Shown one piece after another: positions 1 to 9,401 of a stretch of 28,311 nucleotides of DNA (positions are counted from its first letter, which is position 1; each line of letters opens with the position of its first letter). The position numbers and the translations under genes are program-made. The DNA comes from Reclinomonas americana ATCC 50394 (lineage: Eukaryota > Jakobida > Jakobea > Jakobida). Below the pieces are notes generated by a model. That model was not told where the DNA came from, searched no databases, and worked only from the letters and a program-made list of their open reading frames with translations. The stretch lies in contig PS015082.1 of assembly GCA_048213135.1 (NCBI GenBank), forward strand, positions 75,923 to 104,233, given 5' to 3'.

Positions 1-1502
1 CTTGTGTTGTGATGTGGCACGAGGGGAGAAGGGACGCAGCGGCCTGACACGTGCGTATTGCCCGAACGCACAGCAATTCTACACGATTATTCCACACGAT
101 TTCGGCAACAAGATGCCGCCGCCAATCGACAACGAGGAGCTGCTGCAGAAGAAGGTGGCGACAGTGGACTCACTGCTGCAGATGGAGGTCGCCGCGTCGC
201 TGCTCAAGTCCGACGGCTCTGCTGGTTCGCCGAGTGACACATCGCTCTCCTCGACAACCGTCCCCTCCCGCTGACCTGTGTATTTTTCGTGCCAGGTGGC
301 TCAGAGGCGCTGCACCCGCTCGACGAGCACTACCAGCAACTGCGCACCGACATTGAGCCGGTGGAACGCAACTCGGAGGAGTGGCAGATGGTGGAGCGCT
401 ACGTGCGCCAGTCACACGGCTCGACGCACTCGCACTTCAAGCTGGCTGTTGCGTCTCACCTCATAGATGCAGTTGTGTGTGTGTTTTCAAGCTCTGATTT
501 GTTGCGCTACAGCTGGTGGAGGTGTTCCGCATTGCTCGTGAGGGAGAGTCGGATCGGTACACGCCGTGGACCACGCTGCACAACCGCCAGCTGCTCTGGC
601 ACGGCTCGGTGCGCTGCTTCCTTTTTCTTGATGAGCTGCCCTCAGTCGCTCACTCGATGCACTCGTCGCAGCGCCTGACCAACTTTGTCGGCATTCTCAG
701 CCAGGGTCTGCGAATCGCTCCGCCAGAGGCGCCAGTGACAGGCTACATGGTACGCGCACCTGCTGCAAGTCTTTCTCCGTGCACTGACTCACCTGTCCAT
801 TCCTTGTGTCTGCGCAGTTTGGCAAGGGTGTGTAGCGGCGGCGAAAGGCTCTCATTCTGTGTCGTCGCACTCTTCTCACACGTGATTGATCGTACAGGAA
901 TTTATCTCGCCGATCGCGTGTCGAAGAGTGCGCAGTATTGCTTCGCCCACTCGTTTGACAATCGCGGCCTCTTGCTGCTGGCCGAAGGCGCCCTCGGCAA
1001 CATGTACGAGTGCACTCGCGCCAACTCGAGCCTCGCAAAGGCACCGCAGGGCTTCCACTCGACCAAGGGTGAGTATGTGTGTGGACGGCGCGAGTTTGCG
1101 AGCGTGATCTCTCTTGCTGACGCGCGGTGCGACGACGCAGGTGTGGGTCGCGTGCAACCCGACGAGAATACCTCCATCACCCTCCCCGACGGCGTTCTCG
1201 TCCCACTGGGCAAGACCAAGGAGCTGCCGGCATCGAGCACCACGCTGCAGTACAATGTTGCGCATCCATATCTATCGGGTTTTCTCTCGCAGCTTTTCTC
1301 ACGCGCGCGCGTCTGTGTCGTGCACCTGCAGGAGTTTTGTCGCCGCCCCGCTTACGGTTCCCCGCCTCCGTCCCCTTTTTTCCATTCTCACCAAGCAATA
1401 TTTTCGTTTTTGTGGCACAGATTTATCGTGTACGACATGTCGCAGGTCAAGCTGCGCTACCTGATCGAGCTCGACTTTACTGGCCAGGCGCGCCTGCTCT
1501 AA
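1..1502 (+). CDS. Poly(ADP-ribose) polymerase, PARP1/2-like, 3' part (5' tru­ncated by window edge)
   Basis: Transfers ADP-ribose from NAD+ to proteins, typically in the nuclear DNA-damage response. Visible: the end of the helical regulatory domain (FYTIIPHDFG, then a helix ending VAASLL) and the whole catalytic domain (LLWHGS, NFVGILSQGLRIAPPEAP, GYMFGKGIYLAD, LGNMYE, IVYDMSQVKLRYL). The H-Y-E triad is His at 600-602, Tyr at 903-905 and a Glu split across introns. Exons: ?-224, 296-447, 513-608, 672-749, 818-827 (10 nt), 898-1068, 1141-1256, 1332-1333 (2 nt), 1421-1502, stop TAA. All phases agree. The first visible exon may begin at 74, because 71-73 is CAG after an intron-like stretch and the residues before it do not resemble PARP. 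WGR or zinc-finger domains, if present, lie upstream, so PARP1, PARP2 and PARP3 cannot be separated. Family call certain; the 2-nt exon is inferred from phase, family conservation and intron lengths. Confidence 0.93.
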
Positions 1503-1621
1503 TCGGCACGCAAACGCCCCTTACTACTCCAGAGTCCAATCTGTGTGCGACCCTCCAATGAAAAATGAAGAATGCTGCTCCCCTCCCTCTGCGCCTCCCA
1601 CAAGCCGCATCCCTCCACACG

Positions 1622-1641
1622 NNNNNNNNNNNNNNNNNNNN
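1622..1641. other. Assembly gap (20 N)
   Basis: Run of N flanked by a C/A-rich and then a G/T-rich sequence, so a simple repeat probably collapsed here. Confidence 0.99.
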
Positions 1642-2000
1642 TTTTTGGTGGGTGTGGGTGGGTGTGTGTTTGGGTGCGAGCCGTGACAGAATGGGAGGCG
1701 CGGCGACGTGTCCTGTGCACAGAAAATTTGCTGGTATGTTTCGCGTGCGTGCTCTCCCTCTCTCGCGTGCGTGCATGCGGGGAAGGCAAGGCAGCGGCTG
1801 GAGTGGTGGGTGTATGTGCCACGTGTACTGGTGAGAGGAGGTGGAGCATGCCGACGTTGCGATATCGATTGTCCATGGTTTTGCGTTTCACAGGTGCCTT
1901 TGGGGTTTGTGGTGTGCCAGCTGTGGTTGCTCAAGCTTCATCCTCCAGGATGCATAATTTACCGGCTTGTGGCGATGGTTGGAGCAGGATTCGGCTTCCG

Positions 2001-2024
2001 GAATTCGAATTCGAATTCGAATTC
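2001..2024. repeat. Perfect (GAATTC)4 hexamer microsatellite
   Basis: Four uninterrupted copies of GAATTC follow CTTCCG and precede GACGGT. Each unit is an EcoRI site, so a cloning-linker artefact is possible, but the flanks look like ordinary genomic sequence. Confidence 0.95.
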
Positions 2025-2180
2025 GACGGTGAGGGAAGCTGCGGAAGCAGAACGGAGACTGTGCGGAGACGGCTGGCAACCTTGCTGATCTTCCAAGGTT
2101 GAGCAGAGACGTCTATTACAGCAGAAGCGTGTGCTGCATCAGCCAAACCTGTGAAACCGGAGTTCAATTCAAGACTTGCA

Positions 2181-3740
2181 GTCAGCCGAATTCGCGACTG
2201 CAAGATTTCCCAGGTCTGACAAAGGTGCCGCCAAGTAGAGGACATGGTGCCGTTTCAAATGGACCCCCGTCTTGACACTTGGAAATCGACCGTTCTGTTT
2301 CTGTGCAAGAAACTAATGAATTTGATCGAACGGAAAGGGGTCCACGATTTTGCAGCTGTCTGAACTCGCGACTGGACGACTGTTGCGGNNNNNNNNNNNN
2401 NNNNNNNNNNNNNNNNNNNNNNNNNNNNNNNNNNNNNNNNNNNNNNNNNNNNNNNNNNNNNNNNNNNNNNNNNNNNNNNNNNNNNNNNNNNNNNNNNNNN
2501 NNNNNNNNNNNNNNNNNNNNNNNNNNNNNNNNNNNNNNNNNNNNNNNNNNNNNNNNNNNNNNNNNNNNNNNNNNNNNNNNNNNNNNNNNNNNNNNNNNNN
2601 NNNNNNNNNNNNNNNNNNNNNNNNNNNNNNNNNNNNNNNNNNNNNNNNNNNNNNNNNNNNNNNNNNNNNNNNNNNNNNNNNNNNNNNNNNNNNNNNNNNN
2701 NNNNNNNNNNNNNNNNNNNNNNNNNNNNNNNNNNNNNNNNNNNNNNNNNNNNNNNNNNNNNNNNNNNNNNNNNNNNNNNNNNNNNNNNNNNNNNNNNNNN
2801 NNNNNNNNNNNNNNNNNNNNNNNNNNNNNNNNNNNNNNNNNNNNNNNNNNNNNNNNNNNNNNNNNNNNNNNNNNNNNNNNNNNNNNNNNNNNNNNNNNNN
2901 NNNNNNNNNNNNNNNNNNNNNNNNNNNNNNNNNNNNNNNNNNNNNNNNNNNNNNNNNNNNNNNNNNNNNNNNNNNNNNNNNNNNNNNNNNNNNNNNNNNN
3001 NNNNNNNNNNNNNNNNNNNNNNNNNNNNNNNNNNNNNNNNNNNNNNNNNNNNNNNNNNNNNNNNNNGCATAAGCGTGGTTGACCAGTGGATTTGACGCAA
3101 CCATTCTATGCAAGGGTTAGTAAGGCTTCCAACGGACCCCCATCTTGACCCTTGGAAATCAATCGTTGTGCCTGTACATGGAAAACTACGGAATTTTGAC
3201 CGCAGAGGGGGTCCACGGGTTCGTAGTCAGCCGAACTCGTGACTGCAAGATTTCCCAGGTCGGACAAAGGTGCCGCCAAGTAGAGGACATGGTGCCGTTT
3301 CAAATGGACCCCCGTCTTGACACTTGGAAATCGACCGTTCTGTTTCTGTGCAAGAAACCAATGAATTTGATCAAATTGACAAGGGGTCCACGATTTTGCC
3401 GTCATCGAAACTCGCGACTGGACAACTGTTGCGGTCTGTTACATGTACCATTCTATGCAAGAGTCAGTGAGGCTTCCAATGGACCCCCATCTTGAACCTC
3501 GGAAACCATCGTTGTGTCTGTACGCGGGGAACCATGGAATTTTGACCGAATTGACAAGGGGTCCATGATTTTGCCGTCATCAAAACTCGCGACTGAACGG
3601 TTTTCGTGGTGCGTTGCAGGTATCAATTTGTAGGAGACATGGTGGTGTTTCCAATGGACCCCCGTCTTGGCACTTGAAACCCAACAGTTCTGCTTGTACG
3701 CGGAGAAGAAAGGAATTTCGACCGAAAAGGGGGTCCGAAC
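2181..3740. repeat. Satellite-like tandem repeat, period about 175 bp
   Basis: Degenerate units carry the landmark GGACCCCC at 2261, 3134, 3306, 3481 and 3656. The last four are spaced 172, 175 and 175 bp. Each unit continues with a CTTGGAAATC-like stretch, then AAGGGGTCCA, GATTTTGCCGTCATC and ACTCGCGACTG. TGGACCCC and GGGGTCCA within a unit form an inverted repeat about 75 bp apart (for example 3305 and 3383-3390). Blocks 2181-2388 and from 3226 are nearly identical over about 200 bp. No coding capacity is evident. The nucleosome-sized period resembles satellite DNA; nothing here shows whether it is centromeric, subtelomeric or dispersed. Confidence 0.88.
2389..3066. other. Assembly gap (678 N) inside the satellite
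   Basis: Run of N. The landmark before it (2261) and after it (3134) are 873 bp apart, which is five periods of 174.6 bp, so the stated gap size fits a continuous array. Confidence 0.97.
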
Positions 3741-4087
3741 CAACCTCCGATCCCGATTTGCGTTGTGCTGCATTCGCGTGCAGTTATCCTTGTCCGGTAC
3801 AACGACTTTCACTTCAACATGACCTTTGTCGAGCCTACAAGCTGCGCGCCGAAGTGCAACCAAACATCGATATCGATCCAAAAACTGGCTGTGGTTCTTG
3901 TCAACCATGATCGGGCCAAGAAGGCATAGTCCATTGCTCCGACCGCTGCTAGTCACCATCGCCGTCCTCTTCCTTCTGCACAGCGTGCTTAGACCGCCTT
4001 CGCCCGCAGCCAATCCGCACCGACCAACCAAAACCATCATTTGTTTCATTTCGCGAGCGAGAGAGCACACTGTCAACACCGACACTC
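3741..4087. other. Intergenic region upstream of the proline-rich gene
   Basis: No gene is recognisable. It contains the palindrome TCGATATCGA at 3867-3876, about 210 bp before the start codon at 4088, and C/T-rich stretches. It presumably holds the promoter of the gene that follows. Confidence 0.5.
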
Positions 4088-5789
4088 ATGCTGCGGAAAA
4101 AACACTCGGGCGGAACCAGTGGGAGCGGTCCATCACTCGGCGACCTACTTCGCACCGCCAAGGCTGCACGCGAACGGTGAGTTCTTATTGCACTCCTCTA
4201 TCCTCAATCAATTTCCGTCGACTTACTGAATCCACGACTCACTTCAATTGGGGTCCCAATATCACTGTCAAGACCGCCGCCAGTGCACATGCACCGGCAG
4301 GCGGTGCCGATGCTGGTCTATACCACTGGCCCCGGGGTGCAATACATGACGCAGGGTTCGGGAGGCTGCACACTGACACAGGCCAGCCAGGCCGAGAGTG
4401 AGGAGGTCGACGATGAGTACACGGCGTCGCAGTCGACCGCCATGTCGCCGGTCCTGTTGCCGGCGCCCACGGCGGCGTATCATGTGGCACGCACGCAGCG
4501 ACGTCCTACCCTGGTGCAGCATGAAGTCGGACCGTATCACCATCACCACTACAGCAGCAGTCAGCAACCCGTCTACATGACGCAAACGGAAGTTGTCGCC
4601 CAGCCGCCACCACCGCCGCCACCACCACCGCCACCGCCGCCACCACCGCCAGTTGTGGACCTGCAGCCCCTTGAACACAGTTACTCCTTTCGTGTTTTTT
4701 TTGCACGACAATAGCGCGCGCGAGAGGCGACTTACTCATGCCATTGTACGAGCGCAGTGCTCCGACAGCACCTGGACAAGGTGGACGAGAAGATGAACGA
4801 GACATCTGGGGCGCTGTCGGCACGCGTCTCCAGCGCACTCGAGCACCTGCACGAAACCGTGAACTCGTCCCTGCAAACTCCGCCAAATGCGCCGCCGACT
4901 GAACCCGTGGTTCCATCGGAGCTGACCGAGTCGATCAAGACGCTGGAGACGCAGCTGGCGTCGTACAGGAAGGGCTGGAAGGTGATGCACGAAACTGTGC
5001 GCAGCCAGATGGGCGGCATCGCCACGCAGTTGACGCAGACGCTGCGCGAGGAGGTACGTTGTGCATGAAAGAGAAGGCCAGTAGTAGAAGCCTTCCACCA
5101 TAACACCCGTGCACAACACCGCACAGATGAGTATCGTCCGGGAGGTGCCGCCGCTGCTGTTGCCACCACTCCCACCTCTCCCGCCGCCGCCACCCGCCCC
5201 GCCGACCGTGGACACGCAAGACTTGTGCAACCAGCTCGTACGCCAGCTTCGCCAACCGCTCATCGCCATGGCCGAGGCGGCGCAAAAGGCAACCGAGCGC
5301 CGCCTGACGGCGCTGTTGGGCGAGGCAGTGCAGGCGATCCAGTGTACGCTGATGGCGCACATGGTGGCTCCCCCGCCACCACCACCACCACCACCACCAG
5401 TAGCAGCCCTGTGCAGCGAGACGACCACACTCACCACCTTCACCTCGTCCACCACCACGACCACCACCTCCTCCTCCTACGCCTCTCCTTTGCCGGCCGC
5501 CAGCCGCACCACCGCCATCCAACATTGGCTCAACTCGCTGCAGACGGGCGACGGACATGTGACCACAGTGCACGACGACTGGAGCGTCGATTGCTGGCTG
5601 GACGCCGACGAGAGCGCCGAAGTGGTGACGGCCACTGCCACCAAGCGCAAGAAGCTCGTGTCGGGGCGGAAGCGGCCGCGCGAAAGCGAAGTTTGTCAGC
5701 AACAGCAGGAGCAACGAATGGTGGTGACTCGACGCTTCCGGAGATCGCACCACGCCGACGGAGAGCACGAGCTGCACAGTCTGCTCTAG
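4088..5789 (+). CDS. Unknown proline-rich, coiled-coil protein with NLS-like patch
   Basis: I do not recognise the family. Exons 4088-4176, 4273-4679, 4758-5053 and 5127-5789 join in frame to 484 residues. The start is the ATG at 4088, whose exon ends in a strong GTGAGT donor. Visible: a Gln/His/Thr-rich N-terminal half, a run of 16 prolines at about 141-156, an alpha-helical, charged, heptad-like segment at about 166-264, a second Pro/Leu-rich run near 271-290, a helix (about 295-340), a third run of about 10 prolines near 346-356, a Thr/Ser run, and a basic patch KRKKLVSGRKRPRE near 437-450 that resembles a bipartite nuclear signal. Proline runs flanking a coiled coil suggest an oligomeric scaffold, perhaps nuclear and profilin- or SH3/WW-binding; that is inference only. 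It is convergent with LCB2. Confidence 0.75.
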
Positions 5790-6159
5790 AGGGAAAAAAA
5801 CAACAGGCGGCCCAGACGCTCTGAGTGAACAATCAAACCAATATGCACTTCTTCCTTCTCACATAACACAGAATTCCACTNNNNNNNNNNNNNNNNNNNN
5901 NNNNNNNNNNNNNNNNNNNNNNNNNNNNNNNNNNNNNNNNNNNNNNNNNNNNNNNNNNNNNNNNNNNNNNNNNNNNNNNNNNNNNNNNNNNNNNNNNNNN
6001 NNNNNNNNNNNNNNNNNNNNNNNNNNNNNNNNNNNNNNNNNNNNNNNNNNNNNNNNNNNNNNNNNNNNNNNNNNNNNNNNACCCAACTTTTTTTGAGTGT
6101 GACAAACAAAAAGTCAGCAAAGAGGCAAAAGACTGTGCATGACAACAAGCAAGCGCAAC
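5790..6159. other. Convergent intergenic region with assembly gap (5881-6080) covering the LCB2 C-terminus
   Basis: 200 N lie between the stop of the proline-rich gene and the last visible LCB2 exon. The LCB2 family needs some 65-90 more residues after the last visible codon. None of the three minus-strand frames in 5790-5880 resembles them, so the missing exon must lie in the gap, which may be larger than 200 bp. 6081-6159 is intron sequence starting GTTGCG on the minus strand. Confidence 0.7.
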
Positions 6160-8198
6160 TCCACGCTTCAGGCACTCGCGAGAGACGGCCGGCATGAGGG
6201 TGGGAATGTAGGTCAGCACCGGGATAATGGGCGAATCGCGGTCACCAATGACCATGAAGCCCATCTCGATCAGGCGATCGCGGAAGTAGTTGGAGTTCTC
6301 CTTCAGCGCATGAATGCGCTTCACACCGTCATCGGTGCCGTCCTCGCCGATAATGACCTCCAGAGCCGACAGCGCCATGCGCGCGCAGCCCGGCGCCATC
6401 TGGCACGAGTACACCGAACCAAACGTGGTGCGGCGGAGGTAGTCGATCAGCTCGTGAGATCCCGCAATGTAGCCGCCCACCGAGCCGAAAGACTTGGTGA
6501 AGGTGCCCATGAGAATGTCCACGTCCTTCGGCTCCACACCGTGGTACTCGCACACTCCGCGGCCGCTGTGACCAATGGCACCAATGCTGTGCGCCTCGTC
6601 CACGTACAGGTAGCACTGCGGATGCGAGTCAGCAGGAGAACGGGGAGAAGAGTGTGCAGACAGGCAAACACACACACACACACACACACCTTGTACTTCT
6701 TCTTGATGGCAACCACTGCAGGCAGGTCCACAATGTGGCCCTCCATCGAGTAAATGCCCTCCACCAGAATCCAAATGCGCTCCCACGGGCGGTGCGTGCG
6801 CGGCTGGCCCTCGACAATGCTCTCGCGAATGACGCGCTCCAAATCCTTCACATCTGTGTTGCATGAAGAAGAAGAAAAGAAAACACCGCATTGAGAAAAT
6901 TGGTCCACGCGTCACGTGTCTGTGTCGCGATGCGTACAAACCTCCGTGCTTGAAGACGCGAATCTTGGCCGCACCTCCGCGGGCGCCGACCACCAACGAG
7001 GCGTGATTGAGGGAGTCGGAGATAATCAGAGTGCCCTTCGGTGCGAGCGCCGGAAGCACAGTCGAGTTGGTCGCAAAGCCCATGCCTGCACACCACCAAA
7101 AAGTTCGAACCCAGTCAGTCGTCCAATAACCGGAGCCACGTGTGTGTGGGTCCGTGAATGCAGCAGTCGACGACATGCAACGCACCGAAAATCATGGCTG
7201 CCTCCTTGCCCACAAACGACGCAATCTTGCGCTCCAGCTCGCGGTGCACATCCGTGTAGCCCAAATCGCAGCTGGCACCGCACGTCGACACGCCCAAGTC
7301 ATAGATCGAGCGCTCCACGTCGTCAATGCACTTGCCACCGGTCTGTGCAAAGCCCAGGTAGTTGTACGAGCCGAGATTGATCACTCCGCGGTGCACCTGT
7401 CCCTCCACGACCCTGCAAAAAACAATCATGCATGTATGCATTGAGTCGCTTGCAGAAAACAGCAGAAAGCTGCGGCAAAGAGGCGAAACTTGAAGGTCTT
7501 GAAGTTGTCCTTGGACTCGCGCACCATCACATCGAAACGCGCACCAGGCACCGACTGGATGGGTCTACGCAAACGCACGATCAGCACAAAACGCAAGACA
7601 TGTCGCGCTTTGAAAGGACGGAGAGAAAAGACGCACCGGTTCCAGCAGTCCTGAATGCGGTGGTACCTGAGAGGTGTGAGGGACACAGAGGGAGACGGTG
7701 TCAGCGAAAGAGACAAGGAGAGGGTGAGCCGCTCAAAAGCAACGCAACAGGTTGCGGCAGTAAAAGTCCTGCACACACACACACACGGAGAAGCAAGTAT
7801 GCAGTTAGTGCAATGATGCAACGACACGCATGAGGCAACAGGCAGAGCAAGAAAGGGAGGGAGAGGGAGGGACGGGAAAACAAAACGACAGACATGTCCG
7901 CGTGTGTTTGGGAGCGTGATCAACGGCCGTCACATGCACTTGAGCGATACCACGCACGATCGCCGTCACACACGCACGTGCTCACGCAACGAATGCAAAC
8001 ACGCGGAGCGAGAGAGCAAGACAAAGAGAGAACGAGAGAACAAAGAGAGAGCAGGCAAGGATGCTCGTGGAAATGGCGGCTCGCAAGAACAGCGGAGAAG
8101 TGCGCGGAGTACGGGCTCACCTCAAAGTCCGACACCAGTGGGCAGTAACCCGGTGGCGCCACATTAGTCCGGCGACGCAGGATCTTGCGAGCAAAATC
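6160..8198 (-). CDS. Serine palmitoyltransferase subunit 2 (LCB2/SPTLC2), both ends in gaps
   Basis: PLP-dependent alpha-oxoamine synthase subunit that condenses serine with palmitoyl-CoA in the ER membrane, the first step of sphingolipid synthesis. It is the catalytic subunit: the PLP-binding lysine lies in [16 protein letters not shown] (codon 6493-6495), which marks LCB2 rather than LCB1. Other landmarks: [103 protein letters not shown]. Minus-strand exons: 8198-8121, 7768-7749 (20 nt), 7666-7637 (30 nt), 7564-7490, 7412-7186, 7085-6942, 6853-6690, 6615-6160, all in phase. The intron between 7749 and 7666 splits a leucine codon. The intron starting at 6689 opens directly in a GT microsatellite. 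The N-terminal membrane segment is in the gap at 8221-8828 and the last residues are in the gap at 5881-6080. Confidence 0.95.
6669..6690. repeat. (CA)n microsatellite spanning an LCB2 splice donor
   Basis: About eleven CA units on the plus strand. On the coding strand the intron therefore begins GTGTGTGTGT, with the 5' splice site inside the repeat. A shorter CA run at about 7772-7784 abuts the acceptor of the 20-nt exon of the same gene. Confidence 0.9.
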
Positions 8199-8220
8199 CT
8201 GACACGCAAAAGTGTGTGTT

Positions 8221-8828
8221 NNNNNNNNNNNNNNNNNNNNNNNNNNNNNNNNNNNNNNNNNNNNNNNNNNNNNNNNNNNNNNNNNNNNNNNNNNNNNNNN
8301 NNNNNNNNNNNNNNNNNNNNNNNNNNNNNNNNNNNNNNNNNNNNNNNNNNNNNNNNNNNNNNNNNNNNNNNNNNNNNNNNNNNNNNNNNNNNNNNNNNNN
8401 NNNNNNNNNNNNNNNNNNNNNNNNNNNNNNNNNNNNNNNNNNNNNNNNNNNNNNNNNNNNNNNNNNNNNNNNNNNNNNNNNNNNNNNNNNNNNNNNNNNN
8501 NNNNNNNNNNNNNNNNNNNNNNNNNNNNNNNNNNNNNNNNNNNNNNNNNNNNNNNNNNNNNNNNNNNNNNNNNNNNNNNNNNNNNNNNNNNNNNNNNNNN
8601 NNNNNNNNNNNNNNNNNNNNNNNNNNNNNNNNNNNNNNNNNNNNNNNNNNNNNNNNNNNNNNNNNNNNNNNNNNNNNNNNNNNNNNNNNNNNNNNNNNNN
8701 NNNNNNNNNNNNNNNNNNNNNNNNNNNNNNNNNNNNNNNNNNNNNNNNNNNNNNNNNNNNNNNNNNNNNNNNNNNNNNNNNNNNNNNNNNNNNNNNNNNN
8801 NNNNNNNNNNNNNNNNNNNNNNNNNNNN
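8221..8828. other. Assembly gap (608 N) between LCB2 and the START-like gene
   Basis: Run of N. It must contain the LCB2 5' exon(s) and the 3' end of the next minus-strand gene. Confidence 0.97.
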
Positions 8829-8903
8829 GAATGTCTTCACACGCAAACCAGAGACAAGTTGACACGTGTGCTGACAACTCGACCTCACTCGTCACTCACT
8901 CAC

Positions 8904-9312
8904 CAATGACGAATGGGCCGGCGGGCGGGCCCTCGCGCAGCCTCGTCTCGGCCTTGACCTCGACACGCATGCGCAGGAGGCCGCACAGGATCGGAATGCG
9001 GTCGGTCACGGTGAAGTCGACTTGCTCCTGTCGCCGCGAGTGCACCACAATGCCGTCGGCGAACGGGTGGCATTTGAGCACGTTTTCCGGCTCGTGGAAC
9101 CAGAACCGCAAAACGTCTTTTGGTGGCGCGTCTGTGTGTGTGGAGAGAGAGAGAGAGTGATGAGCTTGATTGATCAAGAGTCTCTCTCAGGATCTCTCAC
9201 CAATGTCTTGCTCCAGTGCGAATGTGAACGTGCTGCGCTTCTCGATCAGCACGTACACCACCGCAGCGAGCACGGCCAGCACAAGCAACCCCTCGGGCAC
9301 ACCGAGAATCAT
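8904..9312 (-). CDS. Membrane-anchored START/SRPBCC-like protein, N-terminal part (3' end in gap)
   Basis: Exons 9312-9201 and 9131-8904 give 113 visible residues plus a split codon, and the gene runs on into the gap. ATG at 9312. An N-terminal hydrophobic helix (about residues 6-21, LLVLAVLAAVVYVLI) precedes EKRS and looks like a signal anchor. It is followed by an alternating-strand segment starting DIDAPPKDVLRFWFHEPENV, then KCHPFADGIVV, FTVTDRIPIL and RMRVEVKAETRL. A first strand, then a helix with a W-x-x-x-x-N/E pattern, then repeated beta strands matches the START/Bet v1 (SRPBCC) ligand-binding fold. That assignment is from pattern only. It could bind a lipid, which would suit its neighbours LCB2 and sterol desaturase, but this is inference. 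It could in principle be the first exons of LCB2; the sequence does not look like an LCB2 N-terminus. Confidence 0.6.
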
Positions 9313-9401
9313 GTTTGGTCACGGGTTACAAACCGTAATTCCTCGCCGTAACCCCAGTTACCCTCATCTATCGCCGGTGCGCGGAGTTGCAGCCAAACCA
9401 C
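9313..9401. promoter_or_regulatory. Short divergent promoter region (START-like / sterol desaturase)
   Basis: Only 89 bp separate the two start codons on opposite strands, so both 5' UTRs and the core promoters must overlap. It contains GTTAC/GTAAC elements in both orientations (near 9322, 9347 and 9356). No TATA box is visible. Confidence 0.5.

Larger units (their letters stand above)
1503..2180. other. Intergenic stretch downstream of PARP
   Basis: I see no gene here. It holds the PARP 3' end, a 20-N gap (1622-1641), a G/T-rich stretch after the gap, one GATATCGAT site at 1861-1869 and a perfect hexamer repeat at 2001-2024. Open frames crossing it have no recognisable protein signature or splice-consistent extension. 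Confidence 0.6.

Noticed and set aside
1249-1421. PARP splice from CA|GTACAA (1249) directly to 1421
   Set aside because: It keeps frame but deletes the conserved YNE including the catalytic glutamate; the two-intron solution with a 2-nt exon fits conservation and intron length better.
3453-4085. Minus-strand 210-codon open frame
   Set aside because: It runs through satellite units and intergenic DNA with no recognisable motif or splice support.
8212-9160. Long open frames across runs of N (also around 2389-3066, 5881-6080 and 19367-19936)
   Set aside because: They are open only because N cannot encode a stop; there is no evidence for a protein.
8904-9312. START-like exons as the N-terminus of LCB2
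   Set aside because: The sequence does not resemble LCB2 N-termini and has its own ATG, anchor helix and fold pattern. The 608-N gap leaves room for separate gene ends, though a fusion is not formally excluded.
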